DNA from: Campylobacteraceae bacterium
GTDB lineage: Bacteria > Campylobacterota > Campylobacteria > Campylobacterales > Sulfurovaceae
NCBI GenBank assembly: GCA_027030605.1
Contig: JALVEV010000040.1
Coordinates: 1-15,472, forward strand
Length of the DNA stretch: 15,472 nucleotides
Direction of reading: 5' to 3'
Shown here piece after piece: positions 13,581-15,472 of the stretch (within the stretch, counting starts at the first letter, position 1; each line of letters begins with the position of its first letter). The position numbers and the translations under genes are program-made. Under the pieces are notes generated by a model that was not told the DNA's origin, made no database searches, and saw nothing but the letters and a program-made list of their open reading frames with translations.

Positions 13581-13886
13581 CTATCCAAGGAATGGGTTAG
13601 CGTAAAGAGCGATAAGAGCAATAACAAGTGTATAGATAACTTGTGCTTCAATCATCGCAAGAGCAATAAACATAGTAGTCATTAGTTTACCACCAAGACC
13701 TGGGTTTCTAGCTGTACCAGCAATAGTTGCAGCAGCAGTATGACCCATACCAATAGCTCCACCAAGAGCAGCAAGACCAAGACCAACACCAGCAGCAACT
13801 ACTGAGTAAGCTTGAATCATAGATGTACCTTCATCAGCGAAAGCAACAGCACCAAGTGCCAAGAAAAGTAAGAAGAACTTCTTCAT
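13581..13886 (-). CDS. atpE: F0F1 ATP synthase subunit c
   Basis: A 101-residue proteolipid that forms the rotating c-ring in the inner membrane and carries protons through F0. Two membrane helices flank the polar loop ARNPG (59-63). The ion-binding carboxylate is Glu80 in MIEAQVIYTL. Alanine, not Ser or Thr, follows the Glu, and the glycine-rich first helix (GVGLGLAALGGAIGMG) lacks the Gln of sodium-type rings, so proton coupling is inferred. An N-terminal hydrophobic extension (about 1-18, ending AFA-DE) resembles a signal peptide and makes it longer than the E. coli c subunit (79 residues). No other atp gene is adjacent, consistent with the split ATP synthase loci of Campylobacterota. AAGGA precedes the ATG, and the mRNA has an unusually long, structured leader. 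Confidence 0.95.
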   Translation of the reverse strand: MKKFFLLFLALGAVAFADEGTSMIQAYSVVAAGVGLGLAALGGAIGMGHTAAATIAGTARNPGLGGKLMTTMFIALAMIEAQVIYTLVIALIALYANPFLG

Positions 13887-14022
13887 TTTATATCCTTAAG
13901 TTTATGGGCTTTAAGTCTCCCTTGACTGCGTTCCAAAGTCCGTTCGGCTTGCGTAAACATGTAAAACATGCCAACAGGCACATAAATGCAACCTGTTTCC
14001 CTACTTATCACTTTGTAGTAAC
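13887..14022 (-). ncRNA. long structured 5' leader of atpE
   Basis: Assuming transcription starts about seven bases after the TATAAT at 14029-14034, the atpE leader is about 136 bases, unusual here where other predicted leaders are 0-70. It is clearly less AT-rich than neighbouring spacers. It can fold as CUAC/GUAG, then a strong hairpin AACAGG-UU-GCAU/AUGU-G-CCUGUU (about 13973-13997), then CAUGU-UUU-ACAUG (about 13958-13970), then AAGCC-GAAC-GG(A)CUU. Near the start codon, AGUC (13924-13927) can pair with either GACU at 13937-13940 or GACU at 13914-13917, which are mutually exclusive. I do not recognise a known riboswitch class. Confidence 0.5.
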
Positions 14023-14028
14023 GTCGCG

Positions 14029-14034
14029 ATTATA
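14029..14034 (-). promoter_or_regulatory. -10 promoter of atpE
   Basis: A perfect TATAAT on the minus strand followed by GC-rich CGCGACG. The -35 position (about 14052-14057) is ACTAAA, a poor match, and the DNA further upstream is AT-rich, as for housekeeping promoters of this phylum. It is the only strong -10 in the gap between atpE and the ATPase gene. Confidence 0.6.
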
Positions 14035-14131
14035 ACCAATAAAATATATGATTTAGTTAGTAATTTCAAAAAAAAATTGAAAGAAAAAGGTAAAAAAAGT
14101 AGATGGTACTAAAAGAAACAAAAATTATATT

Positions 14132-15349
14132 TTAAACCTTCAAAAACCCAAAAGGCACAGCATACATATTCTCATCTAACTTCAAAAAAGTATCTCCTCC
14201 ATAAAGAACAATACCCTTATCAAAAAGTTCAGAGGTCTCTTTTTGTAAATGGTAAATGTGCTTAAAGTCACTCTTAGAGACAGACTTAGAAGCTTTTATC
14301 TCTATAGCTACTATCTTTTGACCATAATCTAAAATAAAATCTATCTCTTTTTTATCGGTTGTTCGGTAGTAGTAGAGTCCAACTTTTTTAGAAGCAGAGC
14401 TATTTGCTTTGAGTAGTTCATCATAGATAAATGTTTCTACTATGTCGCCTTTATAATGCGATTTTTCAAGCTCATCTTTAGAGTTTATCTGTAAAAGATG
14501 GTTTAAAACTCCTGTATCGGTAGCATATATCTTTGGCGTTTTTATCAGTCTTTTGAGTTGGTTTTTAAAAAAGGGTTGAAGCTTTTGTATCTGATAGGTA
14601 TGCTCCATAACAGCAAAATAGCTATCAAAGGTTCTATTGTCCAACCCTACCTCTTTTTGTAACTCATTTTTATTAAACATATTGCCACTACGAATCATAC
14701 AGAGTCTATACATTTTGACAAACTTATCAAGATTTCGTATATTTGCTAACTCTCTAGCATCAGACTCTATATAGGTTCGTATGTAGGAGCTAAACCAAAG
14801 GTACTTAGCTTTTTGGCTATTGATTTTGAGTATTTCAGGGTATCCACCATCAAGTATGTTTTCAAAAATATCACTGTTATACTTTTTTAAAATATACTCA
14901 TCTAATGAACCACCAAAAATATCTACTATATTTTCTACTTTTTGGCTTTTTTCTTTTAAAGAGAGAGGATAAAGCTCCACAATCCCTATGCGACCTGCTA
15001 ACGAATCCGATATATCTTTAAACCCTTGAAGCGAAGCTGAACCTGTCAAAATAAACTCCCCATTGATTCGTTTTTTATCAATATACTCTTTGAGGGTTAT
15101 CATTAACTCAGGCAGTCGTTGAGCTTCATCTATAATTACAGGCTTTTCTAAATTTTCAATAAACCCTTTAGGGTCATTTTTTGCCATCTCATAGATATTG
15201 ATGTCATCAAGGGTAATATAGTTCTCTATCCCCAAATGCAGAGCCAAAGTAGATTTTCCCACTTGTCTAGCTCCACTTATGAGTAGTACAGGAAAATATT
15301 TCAAGTACTCTTCTAGCTCTTCTCTTATGGCTCTTTTTAGATACTTCAT
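14132..15349 (-). CDS. AAA ATPase with DUF4143 C-terminal domain
   Basis: A 405-residue protein of the widespread COG1373-type predicted ATPases, whose cellular role is mostly unknown. The N-terminal P-loop domain has Walker A GARQVGKST (26-34, Lys32), Walker B PVIIDEAQRLP (70-80, Asp74/Glu75) and a sensor-like FILTGSASL (99-107), then LAGR and ELYPLSLKE. The C-terminal DUF4143 part ends in a PD-(D/E)XK-like core: Glu305 in DIVETFIYDEL, Asp337 in KEIDFIL and AIEIKAS with Glu350 and Lys352, so nuclease-like chemistry is possible but unproven. The ATG follows AAGGA with good spacing. These genes are scattered and often horizontally exchanged. Base composition here is not obviously different from its neighbours, and no partner gene or mobile element flanks it in the window. 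Confidence 0.88.
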   Translation of the reverse strand: MKYLKRAIREELEEYLKYFPVLLISGARQVGKSTLALHLGIENYITLDDINIYEMAKNDPKGFIENLEKPVIIDEAQRLPELMITLKEYIDKKRINGEFILTGSASLQGFKDISDSLAGRIGIVELYPLSLKEKSQKVENIVDIFGGSLDEYILKKYNSDIFENILDGGYPEILKINSQKAKYLWFSSYIRTYIESDARELANIRNLDKFVKMYRLCMIRSGNMFNKNELQKEVGLDNRTFDSYFAVMEHTYQIQKLQPFFKNQLKRLIKTPKIYATDTGVLNHLLQINSKDELEKSHYKGDIVETFIYDELLKANSSASKKVGLYYYRTTDKKEIDFILDYGQKIVAIEIKASKSVSKSDFKHIYHLQKETSELFDKGIVLYGGDTFLKLDENMYAVPFGFLKV

Positions 15350-15472
15350 TTATAATCCTTAATATTTTAGTAGTATAATACTGAAATTTTAAGAGATATA
15401 GACTTAATTTAGAAATTATGGTTTTATCGACCACTATCACAACTCCTCAGTAAAAACAACAATACTTCGAAC
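15350..15472. other. upstream region of the AAA ATPase gene, nothing else supported
   Basis: AT-rich spacer. A TATACT hexamer on the minus strand (15372-15377), inside a near-perfect AGTAT-A-ATACT palindrome, could serve as the -10 for the ATPase gene. In the last 36 bases one minus-strand frame is open to a TGA at 15439-15437 and could be the end of a gene beyond the window, but twelve codons are too few to say. Confidence 0.3.

Noticed and set aside
13823..14035. Plus-strand 70-codon open frame
   Set aside because: It is antisense to atpE and its leader, with no supporting features.
15437..15472. Possible C-terminus of another minus-strand gene at the window edge
   Set aside because: Only twelve open codons before TGA; not enough to support a gene.

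Overview
The window looks like chromosomal DNA of a chemolithoautotrophic member of the Campylobacterota (Epsilonproteobacteria), most like Sulfurovum or Sulfurimonas. Four things point there: an aclBA pair for a two-subunit ATP-citrate lyase, the hallmark enzyme of the reductive TCA cycle; a futalosine-pathway menaquinone gene (mqnE); a Gpt-like phosphoribosyltransferase that resembles the Helicobacter form; and AT-rich DNA with extended -10 promoters lacking clear -35 boxes. The genus is an inference from gene content, not from a database search.

Layout. 1-2881 (minus): aclA, cut by the window edge, and aclB. 2999-4669 (minus): a GT-C-like polytopic membrane protein directly behind pabA/trpG. 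4816-6383 (plus): a thioredoxin-fold lipoprotein and a divergent HemF-type coproporphyrinogen oxidase, separated by a short repeat. 6386-7353 (minus): a gpt-like gene coupled to a coiled-coil membrane protein. 7414-8019 (plus): a secreted phospholipase A2-like protein. 8048-9112 (minus): mqnE. 9310-9765 (plus): a secreted NlpC/P60 cell-wall hydrolase. 9762-10069 (minus): a decayed, frameshifted gene. 10235-12591 (plus): a three-gene operon of two exported rhodanese paralogues flanking a membrane-anchored LysM protein. 12600-12687: a second, longer copy of the short repeat. 12690-14034 (minus): a VanX-like D-Ala-D-Ala dipeptidase, tRNA-Leu(GAG), and atpE with a long, structured leader. 14132-15349 (minus): an AAA ATPase of the DUF4143 type.

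How the parts fit. Most genes are core metabolism and energy conservation: carbon fixation (aclBA), menaquinone (mqnE), heme (hemF-like), the ATP synthase c-ring (atpE), folate or tryptophan (pabA) and purine salvage (gpt). A second theme is the cell envelope: the NlpC/P60 hydrolase, the VanX-like dipeptidase, the LysM protein, the thioredoxin lipoprotein, the GT-C protein and the PLA2-like protein all act at or outside the inner membrane. The rhodanese-LysM-rhodanese operon is the best candidate for an undescribed system. It would place two related sulfur-carrier or thiol enzymes in the periplasm together with a possible peptidoglycan-binding scaffold. I see no CRISPR array, insertion sequence, integrase or phage gene.
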